This document shows positions 1 to 6,170 of a stretch of 9,005 nucleotides of DNA, one piece after another; position 1 is the first letter of the stretch, and every line of letters starts with the position of its first letter. The position numbers were made by a program, and so were the translations under genes. The notes beneath the pieces are model-generated. The model ran no database searches. It was not told the origin of the DNA and was given only the letters and a program-made list of their open reading frames with translations. Source of the stretch: Campylobacterales bacterium (GTDB lineage Bacteria; Campylobacterota; Campylobacteria; Campylobacterales; SZUA-545); the NCBI GenBank assembly GCA_025800305.1, contig JAOXRY010000321.1, positions 1 through 9,005 of the forward strand, read 5' to 3'.

Positions 1-363
1 ATGACCAATATGAATACTGGACATGATAAAGTTATTGTCTCCTATAGAAGTTGTTCCATATCCTTCAACATGACTTCCTCTATGGATTTCTACATTTTCT
101 CTAATTACATTGTTACTTCCAATAACAACATTTGTTGGCTCATCATTGTATGCAATAGATTGAGGTTTTGTTCCTATTGTTCCATGTTGTCCAATTTCAT
201 TGTTATCTCCAATTGTCACATCACCAGTAATGTATGTGCTAAATCCAATGAAATTATTTTTTCCAATTTTCACATCTTTGCCAATGAAAACATTAGGTTC
301 AATTACACAGCCATCGCCTATAATTGCTCCCTCTTCAATAATAGCAGTTGGATGGATACTCAC
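1..363 (-). CDS. lpxA: LpxA, UDP-N-acetylglucosamine acyltransferase (N-terminal part, cut by window edge)
   Basis: Cytoplasmic acyltransferase that moves a 3-hydroxyacyl chain from ACP to the 3-OH of UDP-GlcNAc, the first step of lipid A synthesis. The 121 codons present begin MSIHPTAIIEEGAIIGDG and show the hexapeptide repeats of a left-handed beta-helix (IGDG, IGKD, IGKN, IGDN, IGSN, IGDN). They also contain the LpxA stretches IGTKPQ and VEIHRGS. The last codon in the window is the His of SIHIGH, which by motif aligns with the catalytic His125 of the E. coli enzyme, so the rest of the helix and the C-terminal domain lie outside. The start is GTG at 363-361; its first base is the last base of the fabZ stop (TAGTG), so translation is probably coupled to fabZ. 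The family assignment is firm. Confidence 0.95.
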   Translation of the reverse strand, partial: MSIHPTAIIEEGAIIGDGCVIEPNVFIGKDVKIGKNNFIGFSTYITGDVTIGDNNEIGQHGTIGTKPQSIAYNDEPTNVVIGSNNVIRENVEIHRGSHVEGYGTTSIGDNNFIMSSIHIGH

Positions 364-800
364 TATTTATCAACCACCATTGCTTTTAGTTCAGCTTCAC
401 TTGCTAATTCTCCATCAACATAAGCTTTTCCTTCAAAAACCCACATTGCACCTCTGTTTTTCTTAATTGTGATTAAATACTCTAGTTTGTCTCCAGGTCT
501 AACTGGTTTTTTAAACTTTGCTTTGTCAATCCCTGTAAAATAAAAAACTTTTTTAGTAATATCAATTGACTCATCGTTTTTAAATGCAAGTACACCACCA
601 GCTTGTGCCATACCTTCTAAAATCATAACACCTGGGTAAATTGGGTGCCCTGGAAAGTGACCTTCAAATACAGGCTCTGCAATTGAAACGTTTTTATAAG
701 CTTTAATGTGCTTTCCAACTTCTAATTCTGTTACTCTATCAACTAATAAAAAAGGGTATCTATGAGGTAAAATACCTTGAATATCCATTACGTCTAACAT
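363..800 (-). CDS. fabZ: FabZ, 3-hydroxyacyl-ACP dehydratase
   Basis: Hot-dog-fold enzyme of type II fatty-acid synthesis that dehydrates 3-hydroxyacyl-ACP to trans-2-enoyl-ACP in the cytoplasm. It is 145 residues, normal for the family. It carries ILPHRYPFLLVDRV at 10-23 and the active-site stretch FEGHFPGHPIYPGVMILEGM at 45-64. His48 and Glu62 are the expected catalytic pair, from neighbouring subunits of the dimer. The ATG at 800-798 is preceded by AGGA (812-809) with an 8-base spacer, so it is preferred over Met5. The neighbour lpxA uses the same 3-hydroxyacyl-ACP pool, and the fabZ-lpxA order is widely conserved. A weak TAAAAT on the minus strand (834-829) could be its -10, without a convincing -35. 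Confidence 0.97.
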   Translation of the reverse strand: MLDVMDIQGILPHRYPFLLVDRVTELEVGKHIKAYKNVSIAEPVFEGHFPGHPIYPGVMILEGMAQAGGVLAFKNDESIDITKKVFYFTGIDKAKFKKPVRPGDKLEYLITIKKNRGAMWVFEGKAYVDGELASEAELKAMVVDK

Positions 801-857
801 ATATATTATCCTAATATAAAATTTTCAGATTTTACCTAAACAGTTATTAACTCTTTT

Positions 858-884
858 TTGAAGAATCTATTTTTTTGTTATAAT
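858..884 (+). promoter_or_regulatory. Putative sigma-70 promoter with extended -10 for the ATPase-TPR genes
   Basis: TGTTATAAT at 876-884 is a perfect extended -10 (TG-N-TATAAT). A loose -35-like TTGAAG lies at 858-863, and the stretch between is T-rich (TCTATTTTTTT), as often seen in Campylobacterota, where the -35 is poorly conserved. Transcription would start near 890, leaving a leader of roughly 15 bases that carries the ribosome site. It sits in the 106-base gap between divergent fabZ and the ATPase gene, so the two genes have separate control. Confidence 0.6.
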
Positions 885-894
885 GTAACCTTTA

Positions 895-900
895 AAAGGA
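895..900 (+). promoter_or_regulatory. Ribosome binding site deciding the TTG start of the ATPase
   Basis: AAAGGA lies 6 bases before TTG at 907. No ATG occurs in the frame until residue 69, beyond the Walker A motif, so this site fixes the start on TTG. Confidence 0.75.
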
Positions 901-906
901 TTTAAT

Positions 907-2193
907 TTGAAAGCCAAAAATATTGAAGAGATTTATCATATCTTTGATGGACAAAAGTTTTTAACAGAAAAAGAGAAAGAATTTTACGTTGATACTTACT
1001 CAAACATTTTAAAAGACTTTCAATTAGCTTTACAAATTAATCAAAATCCTAAAAAAACTTTTTTCGTTGCTGGACAATCTGGAAACGGTAAAAGTACAGC
1101 TCTAAATTACATGCCTGTCAATAACGAGAAAATCAATGAAAAGTTTAAGATTGTCAATATAGAAGCAAAAGATTTTTTTCAATATGAGTATGTTGATATT
1201 ATGGATATATTATTGACAATTGGTATTGTTTTGATAGAAGGTGAAGATGAACTAGAAAAAGAGTTTTTAAAAGAACTTGAAGAGTACAAAGAAGAGAAGT
1301 TAGGAACCCTAAAAAAAGAAAATATTGAAATTGAGGCTGATAAAGGAAGTAATGAAGCTTCTATTTTTACTGGAATGAAAGTCAACTTATTATCATTGTT
1401 CTCTTCTGGTGCAGAGTTTAAATCTAGATATCTATCTGAAAGAGAAACACGAGAGAGTGTTCAAAAAGTTTTTAAAGCAGATAAGAAAAAAATTACAGAC
1501 ATCATTAACACATTGATTAGAAAGTATCATCAAAAAAATCAAGATAGAAAAGTTTTATTAGTAATTGATGGTTTAGAAAGAAAAGATAATATCGAGCATA
1601 TATTTAGTGATGATTTATATGTCTTTGATGAAATAGAGTGTGAGAAAATTATTACCATTCCTGTTAATTTAGCGACAAAAAAAAGTTTTGTAGAGAAAAA
1701 AGTTATAAACTTTAACTTAAAAATTAGTGATAATCCTTTTGGAGAGTCAAGTAACCAACAAGCAACAACCAACTACAACCATTTAAAAGAGGTCGTTTTT
1801 AAAAGATTAGAAAGTAAAGATCTAATTACAGAAAAAGCGGTAGAAAAAGCTGTTGATTACAGTGGTGGAAATTTAAGACAGTTGGTTCGAATTATCCATG
1901 AAAGTGCTTTAAAAGCTTTAAGTAATGAAAGTCAGCAAATAGATCTTTTTGAAGTTGAAAATGTTATTGAGGAGTTAAGAAGTCAGTTTTCAATGTCTTT
2001 AGTTGGTAGAGTTGATGTTTTAGAGCACGTTAGAAATAACAATATGCCCTTAAATGAGAAAGAAGATAAATTTATTGCTTCAATTAAAGACAATATGATT
2101 TTTGCATATTTTAATGGATCTGTTTGGTATGAGGTTAATCCAATTGTCAAAAAAACAGTTGAACTTTATGCGAAGAACACACCAACAATTTAG
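907..2193 (+). CDS. AAA+/STAND-like P-loop ATPase, first gene of a two-gene module
   Basis: A 428-residue cytoplasmic protein with no signal peptide or membrane segment. The Walker A motif GQSGNGKST is at 56-64 and Walker B VLLVIDGLER at 216-225 (Asp221). A beta-strand KIITIPVNL (247-255) fits a sensor-1 region. SGGNLRQLVRII (319-330) resembles the lid of Orc1/Cdc6-like AAA+ and STAND proteins, with Arg324 as a possible sensor-2. Between Walker A and B lies a highly charged, probably helical insertion (about 111-145). The C-terminus (MIFAYFNGSVWYEVNPIVKK, 397-416) looks like a small winged-helix-type domain. No nuclease, TIR, protease or transmembrane effector is visible. It is followed after 7 bases by the TPR gene, so the two are almost certainly co-transcribed. 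ATP binding is well supported; the biological role is unknown. Possibilities are a conflict/defence switch or a signalling assembly. Confidence 0.85.
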   Translation: MKAKNIEEIYHIFDGQKFLTEKEKEFYVDTYSNILKDFQLALQINQNPKKTFFVAGQSGNGKSTALNYMPVNNEKINEKFKIVNIEAKDFFQYEYVDIMDILLTIGIVLIEGEDELEKEFLKELEEYKEEKLGTLKKENIEIEADKGSNEASIFTGMKVNLLSLFSSGAEFKSRYLSERETRESVQKVFKADKKKITDIINTLIRKYHQKNQDRKVLLVIDGLERKDNIEHIFSDDLYVFDEIECEKIITIPVNLATKKSFVEKKVINFNLKISDNPFGESSNQQATTNYNHLKEVVFKRLESKDLITEKAVEKAVDYSGGNLRQLVRIIHESALKALSNESQQIDLFEVENVIEELRSQFSMSLVGRVDVLEHVRNNNMPLNEKEDKFIASIKDNMIFAYFNGSVWYEVNPIVKKTVELYAKNTPTI

Positions 2194-2200
2194 ATGAAGA

Positions 2201-4075
2201 ATGCGAGATTATTTAACTGCAAGTGAACATAAGCAACTAAAAACACTTTCTAAAGTTATCTCCCTTAGAGAAAAACTTTCTTGTTTAATTATAATTGGTG
2301 TTGACTCAAAACCTCTTGGCGAAAAATTTCAAGAATATTTAAAAAAAGAAATAAAACAACTTCAAAACTTTTCTTTTAAAAAAGAGTTAATTCCGGAACT
2401 ACTTAAATCAGATTTAGATCTAAATCACTATGTTTTAGTAGATCTATTTGAAACTTTTGATAGTGAAAGTATCAGAAATATCAATGTAAATCGTGATCAT
2501 ATTCCTTTTAAGAACTTAAAATTAATTCTTTTATGTTCCAAAGAAAACTTTATACTTCTTCAAAAAGAAGCTTTTGATTTCTTTTCTTTTAATAATTTTG
2601 CCCAGGTTTTTGCAGATCACTCATATTCATACGAAATGAAAAAAGATAGTAGAAAAATGAAATTACTAATTGCAGAGTTTGAATCTGCTAAAAGTGTTTT
2701 AACTTTCTCGAATCAAATGAGTTTAATTCTTCACATATATTCTGCTGCACAAGAGTTAAATGACTTTAAGGTGGCAAAAAAATATTTAAATATTGGCTAT
2801 GAAATTGCTTTAAAATCAAATCAAAGTTATTATGAAGCAGTTCTATTGTCTAATTTGGGATTAGTTGATAGATATTTAGGAGATTATAAAGAATCATTAA
2901 AAAGTTTTTATACATCACTTAAACTATTTAATGATTTTGGTTCATTAGAACATCAAATAAATATACTAGGTAATATAGCTTTAATAAAATACGAAACAGG
3001 ATTTTATTTAGAAGCATTGGAAATTTTTGAAAAAGTTTTTGATTATTATAGAACAATCAAGAACTATTCTGAGATGATTACCACATTAATAAATAAATCT
3101 AATGTATTACAAGACTTAGGGAAGTTCAATGAAGCTATTGAAAATAATGAATATGCATTGGAGCTTTTAAAAGAACATGAGTCCACTCAACAAAAAGCAA
3201 GTATTTTAGGAAATTTAGGAGTAATCTATAAAGTAAAAGGAGACTTAACTTTAGCTCTAGGTTACCATAAAAAAGCATTAGAATTGAATATTCATGTCAG
3301 CTATACGTTGGGTCAGGCAATTAATTTAGGAAATATTAGCACAATTTATAGAGACTTAGGTGATATTGATAAAGCTTTTGAATACTCTAGGCAATCTCTT
3401 AAGATGAGCAGAGAGGTGGGGTATTTACTCGGTGAATCAGAGCAACTAGAAAACCTAGGTAATTTATATGGAAGAAAGCAAAAATATAAAAAATCTTTAG
3501 AATTCTTGAATAAAGCTTTAAGTATTAGCCGAAAGTTAGGACATAAAGAATATGAAGCAAATCAATTAGGAAATATCGGAAATGTGTATTTAGAACAAAA
3601 GAACTATAAGGTCGCAATGGAATACTATAAAAATGCACTAGATATAGATCAAAAAATAGATTATGTAAAAGGAATAAGTCTCGATTTTAGAAATATAGGT
3701 ATTTTATATTTTATTATGAATAATTTTGAAGAAGCAGAAAAATATGTGAAGAAAGCTCTGAAGATTGACAATAAAATGGGTTTTTTTGATGGAGAATCTG
3801 GTAATTTAGCGACAATGGGTAATATCTTATTAAAAAAAGGAAAGCTAGATAAGGCTTTATCTTATTATAAAAAATCTTTAGATATATCTAAAAGATTAGG
3901 ATATGTATCAAATGAGGCTAGAGTTTTATTAAATATTGGAGAAGTGTATAGTTTAAAAAATGACAGGTTAAATGCCTTAAAAAATTATAAAGAGTCAAAA
4001 GAACTTTTTCAAGAAATTGGTGAAAATAAACATTTAGTCTATCTAAATAACGAGATAAAGAAGCTGGATAGTTAA
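2201..4075 (+). CDS. TPR-repeat protein with N-terminal degenerate P-loop-like domain, second gene of the module
   Basis: A 624-residue soluble protein. Residues 1-145 alternate strands and helices in P-loop fashion. LIIIGVDSKPLG (29-40) sits where a Walker A would, but lacks GKS/T. YVLVDLFE (77-84) resembles a Walker B. NVNRDHIP (95-102) followed by LKLILLCSKE (106-115) and EAFDFFSFNNF (123-133) resembles the NTPase-like head of some bacterial TPR proteins. After a linker helix (150-170), about eleven TPRs of exactly 40 residues run from 173 to 612. The start ATG is 7 bases after the ATPase stop; an in-frame TGA at 2195 excludes earlier starts, and the Shine-Dalgarno is weak, so coupling to the upstream gene is likely. 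The last 33 bases overlap the convergent queH. The inferred role is a binding scaffold or sensor for the ATPase; the partner is unknown. Not a recognised named family. Confidence 0.85.
   Translation: MRDYLTASEHKQLKTLSKVISLREKLSCLIIIGVDSKPLGEKFQEYLKKEIKQLQNFSFKKELIPELLKSDLDLNHYVLVDLFETFDSESIRNINVNRDHIPFKNLKLILLCSKENFILLQKEAFDFFSFNNFAQVFADHSYSYEMKKDSRKMKLLIAEFESAKSVLTFSNQMSLILHIYSAAQELNDFKVAKKYLNIGYEIALKSNQSYYEAVLLSNLGLVDRYLGDYKESLKSFYTSLKLFNDFGSLEHQINILGNIALIKYETGFYLEALEIFEKVFDYYRTIKNYSEMITTLINKSNVLQDLGKFNEAIENNEYALELLKEHESTQQKASILGNLGVIYKVKGDLTLALGYHKKALELNIHVSYTLGQAINLGNISTIYRDLGDIDKAFEYSRQSLKMSREVGYLLGESEQLENLGNLYGRKQKYKKSLEFLNKALSISRKLGHKEYEANQLGNIGNVYLEQKNYKVAMEYYKNALDIDQKIDYVKGISLDFRNIGILYFIMNNFEEAEKYVKKALKIDNKMGFFDGESGNLATMGNILLKKGKLDKALSYYKKSLDISKRLGYVSNEARVLLNIGEVYSLKNDRLNALKNYKESKELFQEIGENKHLVYLNNEIKKLDS
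2717..4036 (+). repeat. Array of about eleven 40-residue TPR units inside the TPR gene
   Basis: The unit is 120 bases long and reads approximately NLGxIYxxxGDxxxALxYxxKALxIxxxxGxxxxxA. The position filled by Asn recurs at residues 218, 258, 298, 338, 378, 418, 458, 498 and 578, with Thr at 538, so no insertion or deletion breaks the register. The 40-residue pitch and the Asn ladder match the kinesin-light-chain/TPR_12 type, which forms a superhelix that binds peptides in its inner groove. The units differ at the DNA level, so this is an old array rather than a recent expansion. Confidence 0.85.
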
Positions 4076-5062
4076 AGTCTCTCTAGTATCATTAAAAATC
4101 TCACTTTTCAACTCTACCTTATACTTTACATTTTCAATATTTTCCAAAAGAATTACAACAGAAAAATCAAAGTTATCAAATCCAAGTTTTTCCCTTAGTT
4201 TCATCTCCTCTTGGAAGGACATGTTTTTTAGATCTTCAAAAGTGAGTTTGAGATCTTGAAGTGAAAAAAAGTGAGTTTGAAACCTCTTTTGAGAAGCGTG
4301 AGAGTAGGGAAGGATATGAGATCTAACAGTCTGTTTATCAGCTGTTACTTTTCCCCAAAGAAGACGGTAGTTGATAAAGTTTCTTTTTTCGATTTTATAG
4401 GGTCTGTTTTCTTTTTCTAGATCTACAACTTGTTCATAGATTTTTACTCTCTCTTCTATGGAGTTTGGTAGAACCTTATTGTTTAGATCTGAGTACAGCT
4501 CACTGGTAGATCTTTGTTGAATTTCTCTTTGGTTATTGAGGGCAAACATACAGCCACAATAGTTTTGTTTATAGGCATTTTTCTCTTTTGCCATGGCAAA
4601 TTGAGCCTGTGTTCCACCGCCTTTTCTAAAGTCAAAAAAGGCAAACTCCACACCGTATTTTCTCTCTACTAGGTTTGCACTAGATTGAAGTTGAGAAAAA
4701 TCTTTTTTAGGACTCATAAGAAGGGTAGTTGTAATTTTTGATTCACCAAGTTCTTGTGCTTTTTTTGCTGTCTCTTCCAATCTTGTATCAAAGCAGACTT
4801 TACACCTTGCTCCTTTTTCTGGCTCTTTTTCCAAACCTCTAACCGAATTAAACCAGTTTTCAAAATCGTAACTACCTTCAATAAACTGGATTCCTAGATC
4901 TTCACAGCTTCTTTTGCTGTCTAACATTCGTAAATAATACTCACTGTAAGGATGGATATTAGGATCGTAAAAAAAGCCTATAAGTTTTTCGTTAGGAAGC
5001 TCTTCTTTTAATTTTTTAATGTAGTAAAAACTATCGACACTACAGCAGATATGAACTACCAA
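4043..5062 (-). CDS. queH: QueH, epoxyqueuosine reductase (long Campylobacterota form)
   Basis: Iron-sulfur enzyme of the DUF208 family that reduces epoxyqueuosine to queuosine at position 34 of tRNAs with a GUN anticodon. Six conserved-type cysteines are visible: HICC (Cys6, Cys7), RCKVC (Cys87, Cys90) and YCGC (Cys169, Cys171), along with FYDPNIHPYSEY (31-42) and DFRKGGG (144-150). These pairs match the metal-ligand cysteine pairs of QueH. The common N-terminal CCAPC is CCSVD here. Residues about 180-339 form a C-terminal extension missing from short QueH proteins. The start is TTG at 5062-5060, with AGAGG about 10 bases upstream, inside the end of bioC (7-base overlap). The last residues are encoded opposite the end of the TPR gene. 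An alternative old annotation for such proteins was a generic DUF208 protein. Confidence 0.9.
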   Translation of the reverse strand: MVVHICCSVDSFYYIKKLKEELPNEKLIGFFYDPNIHPYSEYYLRMLDSKRSCEDLGIQFIEGSYDFENWFNSVRGLEKEPEKGARCKVCFDTRLEETAKKAQELGESKITTTLLMSPKKDFSQLQSSANLVERKYGVEFAFFDFRKGGGTQAQFAMAKEKNAYKQNYCGCMFALNNQREIQQRSTSELYSDLNNKVLPNSIEERVKIYEQVVDLEKENRPYKIEKRNFINYRLLWGKVTADKQTVRSHILPYSHASQKRFQTHFFSLQDLKLTFEDLKNMSFQEEMKLREKLGFDNFDFSVVILLENIENVKYKVELKSEIFNDTRETLTIQLLYLVI

Positions 5063-5736
5063 AAAAAGATAACCTCTGCTTCTAAAGATAGAGAAGGATA
5101 GTTGTTGATAAGATCTTTTGTCTCTTTAAAAGTAAGTTGTTTATCTCCACCACTTACACCAGATTTTTTGATATAGCTAAAGAGCTCTTTTTTTGATTCG
5201 AAATCTAGGCTATATTGTTTAACTTTGCTATTAACATTGAAATATTTTTCCATTGTAGTTTTTAGATCTTTAGGACATTTTAAAAAAGTCTCTTTTTTTG
5301 TTAGTTCTCTAATTGTTTTAAAAGTGCCATTTGTGAAAATAGCAAAGGCGATGTTATTGGTTTTTTCTTTGATTTGAGAGAGTGTGAACTCTAGGTTTTT
5401 TGACCATTGTAAAGAGGAACTGGCAATTATCAAATCAAGATCTTTGAGATCTGATGGAAATTCTTTATTAAAGTCTAGATCTTTTGTGGAAATATTTTTC
5501 TTTGTTGGATGAGATTCTCTCATCTCTTTTGAAAAGTCAGCACCAATAAATTGTGTAAAATCCCAACTAATAAAAGAGAGAACTTCTCCTGTTCCACATC
5601 CTAGATCTAAAATCTTTTGAGGTTTGTTTTTGATTTTTGAAACAAGGTAAGATGCTATTTCTTTTTGAAGATAGTTGTATTCTTTATATGTATCAGATCT
5701 ACGGCTAAATTCTTTTTTTACAGGCTCATTTAACAT
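5056..5736 (-). CDS. bioC: BioC, malonyl-ACP O-methyltransferase
   Basis: SAM-dependent methyltransferase that methylates the free carboxyl of malonyl-ACP so that fatty-acid synthesis can build the pimeloyl chain of biotin. It has 226 residues, slightly short of the E. coli enzyme but usual for Campylobacterota. The N-terminal VKKEFSRRSDTY (6-17) is the BioC-type lead helix. Motif I ILDLGCGTG is at 42-50, and the ribose-binding acidic residue is Asp67 in GADFS. SSSLQW (106-111) corresponds to the SNLAVQW-type motif of BioC, and KKSGVSGG (190-197) is also typical. The start is ATG at 5736-5734, with no strong Shine-Dalgarno. It precedes and overlaps queH, so the two form an operon without an obvious metabolic link. 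A generic class I methyltransferase is the alternative, but the BioC-specific motifs make this less likely. Confidence 0.85.
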   Translation of the reverse strand: MLNEPVKKEFSRRSDTYKEYNYLQKEIASYLVSKIKNKPQKILDLGCGTGEVLSFISWDFTQFIGADFSKEMRESHPTKKNISTKDLDFNKEFPSDLKDLDLIIASSSLQWSKNLEFTLSQIKEKTNNIAFAIFTNGTFKTIRELTKKETFLKCPKDLKTTMEKYFNVNSKVKQYSLDFESKKELFSYIKKSGVSGGDKQLTFKETKDLINNYPSLSLEAEVIFFW

Positions 5737-5805
5737 TGCTGGGATTTTATTAAATGTGCCCTTAAGCTTTTGTAAGATAAAATCCTGCTCTTTTACATAT
5801 AATTT

Positions 5806-5810
5806 AAGGA
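5806..5810 (+). promoter_or_regulatory. Ribosome binding site deciding the secG start
   Basis: AAGGA lies 8 bases before the ATG at 5819. The reading frame is open upstream to 5675, but that extension runs back into the opposite-strand bioC gene and lacks SecG-like sequence. This site therefore fixes the start at 5819. Confidence 0.8.
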
Positions 5811-5818
5811 TTAAATTA

Positions 5819-6160
5819 ATGGCATCAACACTAGTAGTTGTTCAGTTTATTTTAGGAATTTTAATCACAATCGCAGTGCTTTTACAAAAAAGTTCAAGCG
5901 TTGGTCTTGGGGCTTACAGTGGAAGCAATGAGTCTGTTTTTGGAGCAAAAGGGGCAAATAGTTTTTTAGTTAAAGTTACTGTTATCTTAGCTGCACTTTT
6001 TGTTATCAATACAGTCACACTAAGTTTTATCTATTCGTCTTCAAAAGATGATTCTGTTGTTGATATGGTTGGAGCAGTTCCAGCATCACCATCGACAGCT
6101 ACTCCTGCAGCACCGGCACCTGTAGCACCTACAGCGCCAGCAGCTCCAGCATCTAAATAA
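5819..6160 (+). CDS. secG: SecG, preprotein translocase subunit
   Basis: Small inner-membrane subunit of the SecYEG channel that assists SecA-driven export. It has 113 residues. Transmembrane helix 1 is about 4-22 (ending in AVLLQ) and helix 2 about 50-72. Between them is the conserved cytoplasmic loop LLQKSSSVGLGAYSG...VFGAKGANSFL. After helix 2 a short polar stretch leads to an Ala/Pro-rich tail (about 85-113), which is variable in this family. It opens the operon that continues with the deacetylase, frr and pyrE. The 82-base gap to divergent bioC must carry its promoter. A TATAAT at 5798-5803 is too close to the ribosome site to serve an ordinary leader; TAAAAT at 5778-5783 is a weaker but better placed alternative. 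Confidence 0.93.
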   Translation: MASTLVVVQFILGILITIAVLLQKSSSVGLGAYSGSNESVFGAKGANSFLVKVTVILAALFVINTVTLSFIYSSSKDDSVVDMVGAVPASPSTATPAAPAPVAPTAPAAPASK

Positions 6161-6170
6161 AAATACGAGT

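Noticed and set aside
1..466. Plus-strand open frames opposite lpxA and fabZ
   Set aside because: They are antisense to clearly recognised lpxA and fabZ coding sequence, and their Asn/Ser/Ile-rich translations look like shadows.
1179..1772. Two minus-strand open frames within the ATPase gene
   Set aside because: They are Ser/Phe/Ile-rich shadows of the coding strand, overlapping the conserved Walker B region, with no ribosome site or family resemblance.
907..4075. Calling the ATPase-TPR pair an antiviral defence system
   Set aside because: No effector domain, adjacent defence genes or mobile-element signs are visible, so this remains a hypothesis and not an annotation.
4238..4280. Direct repeat AAAAGTGAGTTTGA (4238-4251 and 4267-4280)
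   Set aside because: Both copies lie inside queH in different reading frames, 15 bases apart, with no sign of an element; probably chance in low-complexity AT-rich DNA.
5798..5803. TATAAT as the secG -10 box
   Set aside because: Transcription would begin at or inside the ribosome site at 5806-5810, and no -35 lies at a suitable distance.
5675..5818. In-frame 48-residue upstream extension of secG
   Set aside because: It overlaps the opposite-strand bioC start, contains no SecG-like sequence, and the AAGGA at 5806-5810 places the start at 5819.
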